64,000 bases of DNA, taken from Deferribacter abyssi. GTDB taxonomy: Bacteria > Chrysiogenota > Deferribacteres > Deferribacterales > Deferribacteraceae. Location: assembly GCF_049472655.1 (NCBI RefSeq), contig NZ_JAQNCS010000013.1, positions 5,073-69,072 on the forward strand. The letters are read 5' to 3'. A program made the position numbers and the translations under genes. Positions 35,787 through 45,791 of this stretch are shown here, one piece after another. Under the pieces are notes generated by a model. The model was given only the letters and a program-made list of their open reading frames with translations. It had not been told where the DNA came from and searched no databases. How positions within the stretch are numbered: the stretch's first letter is position 1; every line of letters begins with the position of its first letter.

Positions 35787-38700
35787 TCCTTTTACGGCGA
35801 AATTTGATTTTAATGGAAAAAACTTAATAGAAGCTTCAGCTGGCACAGGCAAAACATACAGTATAGCTGCCATCTATCTCAGGTTATTAATCGAAAAGAA
35901 ATTAAATCCTGCAAATATTTTAGCCGTAACTTTCACAATAGATGCTGCCGAAGAGCTAAAAGAGCGAATCAGAAAAATCATAATTACATCATATAAATTT
36001 CTCATGGGTGAAATTAATGAAACTGAACTCACAGATAGCAGCCTTAAACAGTACCTAGAATCAATCCCAAAAAACGAATCACTGTTAAGATTAAAAGAAG
36101 CCATGCTTCTTTTCGACGAAGCTTCCATTTACACAATTCACAAGTTTTGCAAACGAGTTTTATCTGAAAATCCTATTGACACAAACGCCACCTTTGAACA
36201 GAATTTCTCATCAGATGACAAAGATTTTCTTATCGATACTTTATATCACCTTTACAGACAGTGGCTCTATAAGGAAGATTTCATAATTATCTCTTATTTC
36301 TTAAAAAAATATACAGACCAAAAATTGATTAATCTCATTAACAGCTACTTTTTCTCCATTAATTCTATTATTATCCCTCCAAAAGATGTCATTATTGATG
36401 AAATCAAAGATCTTCACACTGAAGTTATAGACTCTTTTTATCAATTAAAAAACAATTATAATAAACCGGCAAAATACAAAGATGAATTTTTTGCTCAAGA
36501 AAACACTCTTATCAACGATTTTGGAAATTTCAAAGTAAGTAATAAAATAATGGAAGCCTACCCAGATTTTACCGAAAAATATCAGCTTTTATGCAGCAAA
36601 ATCGAGCAACACATAGAAAACAATATCTTCAACTCTCTTGAAGAACTAGAAAAACAACTGAACATCCAAAAGATGAAAAAAAATCTGCTCACATTCACAG
36701 ATATAATAAGAAATGTCTACCTTGCAATAAAAAAACATACTCTCAATCCTAAAAAATATGGTGAACTTCAGGCTCTTTTAATAGATGAGTTTCAGGATAC
36801 AGATTTCTTGCAGGTTTTCATATTTGAAAAAATATTTGAAGACAAAACCGCCTTTTTTATAGGTGATCCCAAGCAATCCATTTACAGATTTAGAGGCGCT
36901 GATTTAAATGCATATTTTTACGCAACAGATAAAGTAGAAAAGAAAAACAGATTCAGGCTTACCACCTGTTACCGTTCCACTAAAAACTTAATAGACAACT
37001 TTAATAAAATTTTTTCTCAAAATAATTTTTTTCAAGATTCAAAAATCTCTTATGAAAAAATCAATGTTCCATCCCTTCAAAAACTACATATTGTAACGGG
37101 CGATAAGACAAAAGATCTTTGTATCTATTTGAAAGATGTTACAAATAAATCTGGCATTCTGGATGATGTTATTTCAGAAATTAACTACCTGCTGAAAAAC
37201 GCTCAAATAAAAGAGATTGTAACTGGCTGTGAAACCGTAAGAAAGATAACACCTTCGGACATTGCCATAATCGTCCCAAGCAATATGGATGCGGAAGATA
37301 TCAGAGCACATTTCAGCAAATATGGCATTAAGACTGTACTAAATTCTACAAAATCAGTGTTTGAAACAGACGAAGCAAAAGAGCTATACTTATTATTCGA
37401 TGCCCTTGAAAACTATTCAAACAATGTAAAAGTTCAAACGGCTCTTCTCACAAAGATTTTTAATAAAAAAATCAACGAACTTTCTGAAGAGACAATCTCA
37501 CATTACAAAGAAAAATTTAGCAAATATTCAAAACTGCTAACAAAAAAAGGGATTATCCCTCTTTTCCTGCATCTCTTTAAAGAAGAGAAGACAAAAATCA
37601 ACATTTTAAAAGAAACAGGCGGCGAAAGAATTTTTACAAACTATATGCACATTTTGGAACTACTTCAAAACGCATCCAGATACGAAAATCTCACCATAGA
37701 AAATATCAAAAAATGGCTTTCTGCACGAATGACCGGCAGTGTAAAAGAAAGTGAAGATTACGAATTGAGGCTTGAATCGGATCAGAATGCTGTAAAAATC
37801 ACAACCATCCATAAAAGTAAAGGCCTAGAATACCCTGTGGTATTTTTACTTTTTTTCAATTATTCTTACAGCGAAAAATACGAAGACTTTTTCTTTACCG
37901 AATTTGATGCCACAAAAGGACAACATGTAATAACGTCTAAATCATTAGCGTCAACCTTTGCCAGCTTAGAAGAAGACATAGCAGAAAAAGCAAGGCTTTT
38001 TTATGTGTCATTAACAAGGGCTAAAGGGAAATGTTATCTATTTGACTACAAGACAAAAGGTTATAAATATTTAGACACATTTCTTTATGGTGCTGCTATC
38101 GGGGAAAAACTAAATTTTGAAACAAAAATTTCAAGCCTTACCAATTTGTTACAAGATACTGCGATAATAAAAGTTATCCAGGATGAAAGTAAAGAGATAG
38201 CTTTTCACACTATCTATCAAGAAAGTTTGGATTTAAAATTTAATGAGTTTCAAGGTGAAATAAAAAGGGATTATCAGTTATCAAGTTATTCGGCTATAAC
38301 ACATGGTAAAACTGATGAATTGACAGATTTCTTTGATGATGAATATCTTGAAGAGGTGCTTTTCAATGAGCTTGATATAAAATCAAAAACTGAATTACCT
38401 CCAGGTGCTAAAACAGGTAATATGATACATCAAATCCTTGAAACAATACCCTATGATATTTCTGATAAAGAATTAAAGTATGTAATAGAAGAATTTATTC
38501 GAAATTATGGATTTGACAACAATGCATATAACTATACTTTTAATATGATTAAAAGTCTTTTAAATAAATCGATAATCATTGACCGAAAGCAATTTTATTT
38601 AAAAGACCTAAGTTCAATAAACAAAATAAACGAATTCGAGTTTTATATCCCAATTAAAAATCTGAACGATTTTCTATCATCTGTGCATAATTTATTCTTG

Positions 38701-39087
38701 TCAAAAGGTGAAAAGGATTTTGCAGAGCAAATTAAGACCCTAATAAACGGTAAATTTGATTTCAAGCACTATCTTAGAGGATTTATAGACCTTGTATTTG
38801 AATATAATGGTAAATTTTATATCATTGACTGGAAGACCAACTATTTAGGGGATAATCTATCTGATTATTCTTTGGAAAATATAAAAGATGAAATTGCTAA
38901 AAATCATTATTATCTGCAAATTCTTCTCTATCAACTTGCTCTCTATAAGTATCTAAAACAATTAAATAACAAAAATTTTAAGCTAGGTGAAGTTTTTTAC
39001 ATATTTACAAGAGGTTTTGACCCCAGCAAAAATCTTGGGATATTTAGATACCGTTTTAGCGAGGAAGAATTAGATGCAATTGAATGA
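35776..39087 (+). CDS. recB: Exodeoxyribonuclease V beta subunit (RecB)
   Basis: 1103 residues. A 3'-5' superfamily 1 helicase fused to a nuclease. Walker A is SAGTGKT at 21-27, motif II LLIDEFQDTD, motif III GDPKQSIYRFRGAD, and motif V/VI ITTIHKSKGLEYP and FYVSLTRAKG. The C-terminal nuclease shows RGFIDLVFEYNGKFYIIDWK with the catalytic Asp and Lys. GAGGCAATAA precedes the ATG within the recC end. Confidence 0.95.
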   Translation: MNFNPFTAKFDFNGKNLIEASAGTGKTYSIAAIYLRLLIEKKLNPANILAVTFTIDAAEELKERIRKIIITSYKFLMGEINETELTDSSLKQYLESIPKNESLLRLKEAMLLFDEASIYTIHKFCKRVLSENPIDTNATFEQNFSSDDKDFLIDTLYHLYRQWLYKEDFIIISYFLKKYTDQKLINLINSYFFSINSIIIPPKDVIIDEIKDLHTEVIDSFYQLKNNYNKPAKYKDEFFAQENTLINDFGNFKVSNKIMEAYPDFTEKYQLLCSKIEQHIENNIFNSLEELEKQLNIQKMKKNLLTFTDIIRNVYLAIKKHTLNPKKYGELQALLIDEFQDTDFLQVFIFEKIFEDKTAFFIGDPKQSIYRFRGADLNAYFYATDKVEKKNRFRLTTCYRSTKNLIDNFNKIFSQNNFFQDSKISYEKINVPSLQKLHIVTGDKTKDLCIYLKDVTNKSGILDDVISEINYLLKNAQIKEIVTGCETVRKITPSDIAIIVPSNMDAEDIRAHFSKYGIKTVLNSTKSVFETDEAKELYLLFDALENYSNNVKVQTALLTKIFNKKINELSEETISHYKEKFSKYSKLLTKKGIIPLFLHLFKEEKTKINILKETGGERIFTNYMHILELLQNASRYENLTIENIKKWLSARMTGSVKESEDYELRLESDQNAVKITTIHKSKGLEYPVVFLLFFNYSYSEKYEDFFFTEFDATKGQHVITSKSLASTFASLEEDIAEKARLFYVSLTRAKGKCYLFDYKTKGYKYLDTFLYGAAIGEKLNFETKISSLTNLLQDTAIIKVIQDESKEIAFHTIYQESLDLKFNEFQGEIKRDYQLSSYSAITHGKTDELTDFFDDEYLEEVLFNELDIKSKTELPPGAKTGNMIHQILETIPYDISDKELKYVIEEFIRNYGFDNNAYNYTFNMIKSLLNKSIIIDRKQFYLKDLSSINKINEFEFYIPIKNLNDFLSSVHNLFLSKGEKDFAEQIKTLINGKFDFKHYLRGFIDLVFEYNGKFYIIDWKTNYLGDNLSDYSLENIKDEIAKNHYYLQILLYQLALYKYLKQLNNKNFKLGEVFYIFTRGFDPSKNLGIFRYRFSEEELDAIE

Positions 39088-40819
39088 TAATTTTCTTGAA
39101 AAATTAATTGATGAAAACATTATAACCTTTGCCGATTATGAAATTTATAAATGGATTTACAAACTGTATTCTTCTAATATTACAGCTTTAATAGCATTGT
39201 TAGTAAACTATAAACTTCGCAATGGGGATAGTTGTCTCTTAATTGATGAAATTGAAAAAAAAGATTTAGCCGAAATACTATTTTATGAATCATCTCTCGA
39301 TTTAAAGTTGCCAGATAAACAAAAAATAGTTGATGAGCTTGCAAAATCAGGTTTGATAGGCAACGCAAATTCTCTTTGTCATCTTGACGAAAAAAATAGG
39401 CTTTTTTTTAAAAGAATATATAGCTATGAAAAAAATGTAGCAAATAAATTAAAACAATTAGCATCAATTAAAACTTTTTTTAATAATTCAAACACAAAGC
39501 AAGCCCCGGAAAAAGATTGGCAATATGTGGCCATACAGATGGCAAAAATTAATCAGCTTCTTGTCATCTCTGGTGGCCCGGGTACAGGGAAAACCACCAC
39601 AGTAAAAAAAATTATTAAAAATCTTTTAATGGAAAATGAAAAATTAAATATTATTCTCTCAGCTCCTACAGGAAAGGCTGTCTCAAGACTTCAGGAATCA
39701 CTAAAAGATGATGAAATATCTGAAAAAATCAATCCACCTGTAACCATCCACAAACTACTTGGTGCAAACTACACCCTCACTCGCTTTTATTACAACGATA
39801 AAAATAAACTGCCCTACGATGTAATAATCGTGGATGAAGTATCAATGGTAAATCTTGAACTGATGCACCAGCTTTTAATATCAATAAAAGATGATGCAAA
39901 ATTGATTTTATTGGGAGATAAAGACCAGCTCTCATCAGTGGAGGCCGGAGCAATTATGGGAGAAATCTGTAGTTTTCCTGAAATTTACCCTCAAATAAAT
40001 ACTATAAATTCTTTTTCCAAAGAATATGGTAAAAAACTATATATTCCTGATGAAAACCTTGTAAATATTGATAATCCGCTTATCGATTGCACTATAGAAT
40101 TTACAAAAAATTATAGATTTAAAGAAGATAGCGGTATCGGTCTCCTATCCAATGCTATAAAAAATAACAACTTTACTCTTATTGAAAATATAATAAGTAA
40201 AAAGATTTCTTTTGACGATCTCATCTTAATCGAAAAACCGTCAAATACACTTTTTGATGAGATTGTCGATGATTATTACAACAATCTCAAGGATGATCTC
40301 TTATCCACATTAACTGCTGTAAAAATATTGACACCATACAGAATCACACCCTTTGGAAGCGAAAAATTAAATGAAATTATAGATAAAAAACTCAGAAAAA
40401 AATTTCTTACATCCCAAACATGGTATACAGGCAGGCAAGTTATCATAACCGTAAATGACTACCAGAACGAACTATTCAATGGAGATATAGGTATTTGTAT
40501 GAAAAAAGATAATAAAGAGTATATAGCCTTTTTAAGAACAGGTGATGAAAATTATAAATATCTGCACCCATCCCTTTTACCTGCCTACGATCTTGCCTTT
40601 GCCATGACTGTGCACAAAAGTCAGGGTTCAGAGTTTGATAAAGTTTATTTTTTCATAGGTCAAAAAGAATCTGACCTCCTAAATAGAGAACTAATCTATA
40701 CAGCTATTACAAGAGCCAGAAAAAAAATTATTCTTATAGGTAGTAAAGAACTACTATTTAACAGCTTAATGAAAAAAACCACCCGTAAATCTGCTTTATC
40801 TGACATGCTTTATGGATAG
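39074..40819 (+). CDS. recD: Exodeoxyribonuclease V alpha subunit (RecD)
   Basis: 581 residues. The 5'-3' helicase of RecBCD. Walker A GGPGTGKT is at 167-174, Walker B VDEVSMVNLELM, then MTVHKSQGSEFDKV and LIYTAITRARKK. It overlaps recB by 14 bases, so the three genes form one coupled unit that repairs double-strand breaks and degrades linear foreign DNA. Confidence 0.95.
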   Translation: MQLNDNFLEKLIDENIITFADYEIYKWIYKLYSSNITALIALLVNYKLRNGDSCLLIDEIEKKDLAEILFYESSLDLKLPDKQKIVDELAKSGLIGNANSLCHLDEKNRLFFKRIYSYEKNVANKLKQLASIKTFFNNSNTKQAPEKDWQYVAIQMAKINQLLVISGGPGTGKTTTVKKIIKNLLMENEKLNIILSAPTGKAVSRLQESLKDDEISEKINPPVTIHKLLGANYTLTRFYYNDKNKLPYDVIIVDEVSMVNLELMHQLLISIKDDAKLILLGDKDQLSSVEAGAIMGEICSFPEIYPQINTINSFSKEYGKKLYIPDENLVNIDNPLIDCTIEFTKNYRFKEDSGIGLLSNAIKNNNFTLIENIISKKISFDDLILIEKPSNTLFDEIVDDYYNNLKDDLLSTLTAVKILTPYRITPFGSEKLNEIIDKKLRKKFLTSQTWYTGRQVIITVNDYQNELFNGDIGICMKKDNKEYIAFLRTGDENYKYLHPSLLPAYDLAFAMTVHKSQGSEFDKVYFFIGQKESDLLNRELIYTAITRARKKIILIGSKELLFNSLMKKTTRKSALSDMLYG

Positions 40820-40888
40820 TTTCTATTAAAAGTAAAACATAAATTTAAGATCTCTGAGTATTAAAAAATTTTTTTCATAAAAATTAAG

Positions 40889-41776
40889 TTATATTAAATA
40901 ATCGTATAAAGTATTTTCAATATCTCTTTGAAAAACACCCAATAATTGAAAAATCTCATTATTTTCACAGGTATTCCCTTCTTTGAGCATTTCAAATTGA
41001 TCTCTAGCTATGGGAAACCAGGAAAATTTACCAAAAAGTTTTATTGCAAAATCAATTATAAACTCGGGCACTGAAATTAAAACTCTCTTTCTACCCGTAA
41101 CTTCCATTATAAGCCTTAAGATTTCCTTATAACTTAATATCCTATTACCGCATACAGTAAATGTTTTGTTAAAAGTCTTTTCATTTTCTATCGATTTAAC
41201 AAATATCTCTGCTACTTCATAGACACTCACCGGCTGCATAGGATATGAACCGTCACCAAAATAAGAAAAAACAGGCATTTTTTTCATGAAATTGTTTAAC
41301 ATATTTATGAAAGAATCTTCTGGTCCATAAATTACAGAAGGTTTAAAAATTGTATAAATTAAGCCCGAATTTCTTACATATTCTTCGGCTTTAAATTTTG
41401 TCTTGTGATAAACAGTTACACTATCTTCTCTTGCACCATTTGCTGACATATGTAAAAAACGCTTAACATTTGCCTTTTTAGTTTCATTAACCAACAACTT
41501 AGTTGCTTCATAGTGCATTCTCTCAAATGTAATTCTTTTTGATGGGAATTCTCTTATTATTCCTACAAGATGTATAACTACATCAACATTTTTTAAAGCA
41601 TTTGAATAACTTTCCGGTTTTAATATATCACCCTCAATAATTTGAATTTTTTCATCCTTTACCTTTAATCTAGCTGAATCTCTTATTAAAACTACAGGAT
41701 CATAACCACATTTAAGTAACTCTCTTAAAATTTCAGTGCCAACAAAACCTGTACTCCCTGTCAAAAAAACTTTCAT
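40889..41776 (-). CDS. NAD(P)-binding epimerase, NDUFA9-like
   Basis: 295 residues from the ATG at 41776 (GGAGC upstream). Atypical short-chain dehydrogenase: the dinucleotide motif TGSTGFVGTEILREL is at the N terminus, DVVIHLVGIIREFP follows, and the YHKTK tetrad with upstream Ser is near residue 128. Closest to the complex I NDUFA9-like or quinone-binding group; the substrate is unknown. Convergent with recD. Confidence 0.75.
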   Translation of the reverse strand: MKVFLTGSTGFVGTEILRELLKCGYDPVVLIRDSARLKVKDEKIQIIEGDILKPESYSNALKNVDVVIHLVGIIREFPSKRITFERMHYEATKLLVNETKKANVKRFLHMSANGAREDSVTVYHKTKFKAEEYVRNSGLIYTIFKPSVIYGPEDSFINMLNNFMKKMPVFSYFGDGSYPMQPVSVYEVAEIFVKSIENEKTFNKTFTVCGNRILSYKEILRLIMEVTGRKRVLISVPEFIIDFAIKLFGKFSWFPIARDQFEMLKEGNTCENNEIFQLLGVFQRDIENTLYDYLI

Positions 41777-41784
41777 TAAGCTCC

Positions 41785-43146
41785 TCAATATGTAATTTCT
41801 ATATCTTTATCATACAATATAGTGTAGTTTACATTAATTTCTACATTATTGTTTGGTAAAATTTCTATATTGCAGGTAACTTTACCTTGTTCATCTACTC
41901 TGCATGAAGGATTATCAATCTTCACATCTTTCACTTCAACTCTATCATCAGCTGAAACTGGCACTCTATCTATTACAATTAAATTATAACTCTTATTCCC
42001 AACATTTGTTAACACTATCTTGTAACCATCAGAAATCTTTTTTTTGTTTCCAAAAAACCCAGAACTTTCTTGATAATCAATATTCTTCTCTTTTGTTATC
42101 TTAATATCGTACATTTTCCCAGCAAAAACCTTATATTTACCGTTATCAAACTTACCATAAACATTGCTGAAAACCTCACCATCAATTATCACTCTCCATT
42201 TATTATTTTCAATATCATAAGGAGTATCAAAAGTTATTTCTCTAAAAACATCTTTACTCAAATAAGGGTAAGTTATTAGGTTAAAATCGGCAATTTTAAC
42301 TGCACTGTTAACAATAAAAGTCTTTTTTAACCCATCCGATGGTAAGAATAAACTATTCAAAGTATAAACTCTGTTCTTTTTCTCCATTTTTTGTTCAGAC
42401 ATCAATCTGTTTGAACTCTTAGTTGCTGATCTAAAAAGCATCTTAGACTTTTCTTTGGGTCTGATAACTAAAGGTGTAAAGGTAAATTCTTTCTGATAAC
42501 CGCCGCTTTCTTTAAAATAAAGATTTGCTGCATCCGCATTAATATCAATCCCACTTTTATTTTGAAGATTAATCTTTTTATAAACTGTAATTTTAGCTTT
42601 ATTACCAGCAAGCTGATCTACCACTAGTTCATTAACCACATCAAAGGAAACACCATAAAACTCCAAAACTGTATTTTTACAATCAGATATTTCCGCAAAA
42701 AAAGGAGTTTTACTCTTTGCACCCATTTTAAATTTTCTATTTAATTTATCAATCTGTTGCATTAATTCATCTTTATTTATTTTAATCTTTGCAAATTCTT
42801 TTGAAATTTTATCTAATAATACAAAACTATTATCATCATTAATATTGTAATTTTTAGCCACAGAACTTAAGACGTTTTCTTTATAATTTAAATAAATAAG
42901 CTGCTCATCCAATAATTTCTTCTTTTTGAATAGATTACATAGATAACAACTGTTTCTTACCTCACTACCTGGATAAACTAAATATTCATCCCCATCACAC
43001 AATACTTTGATATTTTCATTAAAACCTACAAAACTATCTGAAAGTCTTGTATGATAAATCACTATATCTTTATATATTTCCACTGTAGAAGCAAAACCTA
43101 GATTTGCAGCAAATAGTAAACACAAAGTTATCAGTAGCTTTTTCAT
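41785..43146 (-). CDS. Exported DUF4139-like protein
   Basis: 453 residues with a clear signal peptide (MKKLLITLCLLFAANLGFAS). The C-terminal third (IDRVPVSADDRVEVKDV, then a beta-rich end with INVNYTILYDKDI) resembles DUF4139. A CYLC motif near residue 68 may form a disulfide. Function unknown; probably periplasmic or surface. AAGGAGG supports the ATG, and the gene overlaps radC by 4 bases. Confidence 0.6.
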   Translation of the reverse strand: MKKLLITLCLLFAANLGFASTVEIYKDIVIYHTRLSDSFVGFNENIKVLCDGDEYLVYPGSEVRNSCYLCNLFKKKKLLDEQLIYLNYKENVLSSVAKNYNINDDNSFVLLDKISKEFAKIKINKDELMQQIDKLNRKFKMGAKSKTPFFAEISDCKNTVLEFYGVSFDVVNELVVDQLAGNKAKITVYKKINLQNKSGIDINADAANLYFKESGGYQKEFTFTPLVIRPKEKSKMLFRSATKSSNRLMSEQKMEKKNRVYTLNSLFLPSDGLKKTFIVNSAVKIADFNLITYPYLSKDVFREITFDTPYDIENNKWRVIIDGEVFSNVYGKFDNGKYKVFAGKMYDIKITKEKNIDYQESSGFFGNKKKISDGYKIVLTNVGNKSYNLIVIDRVPVSADDRVEVKDVKIDNPSCRVDEQGKVTCNIEILPNNNVEINVNYTILYDKDIEITY

Positions 43147-43808
43147 AAAATTTCCTCCTTCTTAAATGATAAATACCTGTTTTTATAAACTATAATATGA
43201 TCCAATAATCTTATACCAACAGTTGTTAAAGCATTTTTCACAGTTTCTGTAAATACCTTATCTCCATTTGATGGTGTAAGATTACCAGATGGATGATTAT
43301 GCACAAGAATTACTGATACAGCATTTTCTAGTAAAGCTTTTTTTACAATTTCTCTAGGAGGGATATAAGATTCATTGACCGTACCCGCACCTTCTATTTT
43401 GCAAGAAATCAATCCATTTTTTGAGTCAAGGTAAAGCACAGCAATTTTTTCAATATCTTCAAAAGCTATTTTATACTTTATAAATTTAAAAACCTTCTCA
43501 GGATTATCGAAAATATCCTCTTTCAAAACCTTTGAGCTTTCCACCCTTCGATAAAATTCTTGTAATAATTTAAACATTAATACTGTTTCTCTACCAACCC
43601 CATCAATATTCTCGGTTATATTAAAAATATCTGCCATACCTTTTATTTCGTCCAAAATCTTTTTAGCCAAAGGTTTCACATCTTTTCCCCTAATAACATA
43701 CCCCAATATTAACTCAATAATTTCATAATCTTGCAATGACTCTGGATGCTCTTTAAACCTCTCTTTCAATCTTTTGCGATGCCCAAGATAATGTTTTTTT
43801 TCATTCAT
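43143..43808 (-). CDS. radC: RadC family JAB-domain protein
   Basis: 221 residues from the ATG at 43808. N-terminal helix-hairpin-helix region (YEIIELILGY) and a C-terminal MPN/JAB domain with the metal motif HNHPSGNLTPSNGD. Historically called a DNA repair protein; the real activity is unsettled. An upstream ATG at 43832 lies in the promoter and has no ribosome site. The chosen start sits 6 bases after TATAAT, so the mRNA is likely leaderless. Confidence 0.88.
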   Translation of the reverse strand: MNEKKHYLGHRKRLKERFKEHPESLQDYEIIELILGYVIRGKDVKPLAKKILDEIKGMADIFNITENIDGVGRETVLMFKLLQEFYRRVESSKVLKEDIFDNPEKVFKFIKYKIAFEDIEKIAVLYLDSKNGLISCKIEGAGTVNESYIPPREIVKKALLENAVSVILVHNHPSGNLTPSNGDKVFTETVKNALTTVGIRLLDHIIVYKNRYLSFKKEEIL

Positions 43809-43814
43809 GGATAA

Positions 43815-43842
43815 ATTATAACATAATTTCATCCTAAATCAA
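43815..43842 (-). promoter_or_regulatory. radC promoter, predicted leaderless
   Basis: TTGATT at 43842-43837, a 16-base spacer and TATAAT at 43820-43815, with TGT making an extended -10. The hexamer ends 6 bases before the ATG at 43808. Confidence 0.6.
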
Positions 43843-43956
43843 AACTTGAGTTATTCTATTTTTTTAGAATGAAATTATCTAAATAACTTGAATATATAAA
43901 AACTTTTTTATAGGTACGATTATAAAGTACTCACCAATTTGTTATACAATCAAAAT

Positions 43957-43984
43957 TTGAAATTTTGAATTTCTATGCTAAAAT
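43957..43984 (+). promoter_or_regulatory. lrgA promoter, predicted leaderless
   Basis: TTGAAA at 43957-43962, a 16-base spacer and TAAAAT at 43979-43984 with an extended TGC. The ATG at 43991 follows after six bases and has no Shine-Dalgarno. The spacing and sequence closely match the recC promoter. Confidence 0.6.
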
Positions 43985-43990
43985 AAAATT

Positions 43991-44341
43991 ATGATTGAGG
44001 GACTTACAATAATTTTCCTTTTTCTCTTTATAGGTGACACAATTTCAAATCTTTTAAAAATACCTATCCCTGGAAATGTTATAGGTATGTTATTATTAAC
44101 CGGAGCTTTAAAATTCGAAATAATAAAACTAAAAACAGTAAAACCTACAGCAGATATCCTTGTCAGAAATATGGCTTTTCTTTTTATCCCACCTGGTGTT
44201 GGAATTATGATTTATTTTGATCTCATAAAAAAAGAATTTATACCAATAATAATCTCATATTTTTTTAGCACTTTAGCTGTACTGTTTGTAGTGGGAAAAA
44301 TACAACAAGTATTGGATAAAAAAAATGAAAAGTTTCATTGA
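43991..44341 (+). CDS. lrgA: LrgA/CidA family membrane protein
   Basis: 116 residues with four hydrophobic segments; it contains LLKIPIPGNVIGMLLL and MAFLFIPPGVGIM, both characteristic. The family has been described as holin-like and, more recently, as a partner of LrgB in exporting small organic acids. It overlaps lrgB by 17 bases. Confidence 0.9.
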   Translation: MIEGLTIIFLFLFIGDTISNLLKIPIPGNVIGMLLLTGALKFEIIKLKTVKPTADILVRNMAFLFIPPGVGIMIYFDLIKKEFIPIIISYFFSTLAVLFVVGKIQQVLDKKNEKFH

Positions 44342-45026
44342 AACACCTGTTTTTGCAGTAACGATAACATTCATTGTATTTTTTCTTGCAACAAAACTTT
44401 ATAATAAATATCGTTTTATACTTTTTAACCCAGTACTTATTTCAATCAGTTCATTAATAGTTATTTTAAAAACGATAAATCTTGATTACCAAACCTATTT
44501 TAAAGGAGCCAAAATCATCAGTTTCTTTCTTGGACCATCGGTTGTAGCGCTTGGAGTTCCTTTATATTTACAATTTGAAGAAATAAAAAAAAGAGGAATA
44601 CCAATACTTTTTTCTATAACACTTGGTAGTATTATCGGTATTTTATCGGCCTCTCTGACTGCAAAACTACTTGGCGCATCTAAAACAGTTGTGGCTTCCA
44701 TAGCTCCAAAATCTGTTACTACTCCAATAGCAATGGGAATCTCCGAAAAAATCGGAGGAATCCCTTCTCTAACTGCAGCCATTGTAATTGCTACAGGAGT
44801 ACTTGGAGCTGTCATAGGCCCAGCATTTCTAAAACTTACAGGAATCAAAAACAAAATAGCTATTGGACTTGCTATAGGAAGTGCTTCCCATGGTATTGGT
44901 ACAGCCAGAGCTTTTGAAGAAGGAGAATTAGAAGGAGCATCTAGCTCTCTAGCAATCTGCCTAAACGGTATAGCTACAGCCATCTTTACACCAATTATCT
45001 TTTACATAATTTATAAATTACTATGA
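44325..45026 (+). CDS. lrgB: LrgB family membrane protein
   Basis: 233 residues with about six to eight membrane segments. Family marks are FLGPSVVALGVPLY, APKSVTTPIAMGISEKIGG and ASHGIGTARAFEEGE. It functions with LrgA; plant relatives carry glycolate and glycerate. The start lies inside lrgA without its own ribosome site, so translation is coupled. Confidence 0.92.
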   Translation: MKSFIETPVFAVTITFIVFFLATKLYNKYRFILFNPVLISISSLIVILKTINLDYQTYFKGAKIISFFLGPSVVALGVPLYLQFEEIKKRGIPILFSITLGSIIGILSASLTAKLLGASKTVVASIAPKSVTTPIAMGISEKIGGIPSLTAAIVIATGVLGAVIGPAFLKLTGIKNKIAIGLAIGSASHGIGTARAFEEGELEGASSSLAICLNGIATAIFTPIIFYIIYKLL

Positions 45027-45790
45027 AAATTTCTGATTACTTGGCTAATAAATACAACATCTCCAAAAGACTTGCTAAAAAATATATTAAAGAAGGGTTT
45101 GTCTTTGTTGATCAAAAAATTATCAAGAAAGACTTCGAAATTTCAAACAACTCAAAAATTATACTCAATGTAAACCAAAAAACATTTACCTATAATATCA
45201 ATAACTATTTAATAAGAAAATATGATAATATTCTTTTTTTATACAAACCCCCTTTCATGCATACAGAACGTTTGAGAATTGAAGATGATCTAACAATTTC
45301 TGATATAGTAAGCAAAGAATTTCCTGAATACATCCTTATTTCAAGACTTGACTTTGAAACAGATGGAGTCATTGGTGCAATAAAAAAAGATTATATTATT
45401 GAAATAATGCAAAAAAAATATTATGCAGTTGTGAAAGGAAACTTTCAAAAAGAAGTAAAATTGAGCAAAAAAATCGATTATAAAAAACGTAAAAAAGTAA
45501 AAGTGTTAGATGAAGATGATGAAAACGAAACGATTATAAGACCATTAAATTTTAATAACGGTTTTAGTCTCGTAGAAATAATTCTCGAAAAAGCTAAAAG
45601 ACATCAGATTAGAGCATACCTTTCTTATCTTGGCCATCCAATTTTAGGAGACAAACTTTACGGCGGACAACAATTTGAACGGATGATGCTTTCATGTATT
45701 TACACAAAAATCAATGAATTTGAAGCCTATTCACCAAAAATAAAAGATTTTATAGATAACTACTATAATTTTATTCCCAAAAACACTTAA
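45023..45790 (+). CDS. RluA-family pseudouridine synthase
   Basis: 255 residues. S4 RNA-binding domain at 1-55 (NISKRLAKKYIKEGFVFVD), then the catalytic domain with the Asp of SRLDFETDGVIG and the C-terminal RHQIRAYLSYLGHPILGDKLYGG. The motif reads T-D-G where T-S-G is usual, and the protein is shorter than most RluA enzymes. Target RNA unknown. It overlaps the lrgB stop (ATGA). Confidence 0.8.
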   Translation: MKISDYLANKYNISKRLAKKYIKEGFVFVDQKIIKKDFEISNNSKIILNVNQKTFTYNINNYLIRKYDNILFLYKPPFMHTERLRIEDDLTISDIVSKEFPEYILISRLDFETDGVIGAIKKDYIIEIMQKKYYAVVKGNFQKEVKLSKKIDYKKRKKVKVLDEDDENETIIRPLNFNNGFSLVEIILEKAKRHQIRAYLSYLGHPILGDKLYGGQQFERMMLSCIYTKINEFEAYSPKIKDFIDNYYNFIPKNT

Positions 45791-45791
45791 A

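Noticed and set aside
32709..40819. recCBD as part of a defence island
   Set aside because: The three genes are a standard repair operon; no restriction, toxin-antitoxin or phage genes adjoin them.
44495..44983. 162-codon minus-strand frame inside lrgB
   Set aside because: Antisense to conserved lrgB motifs, with no ribosome site.
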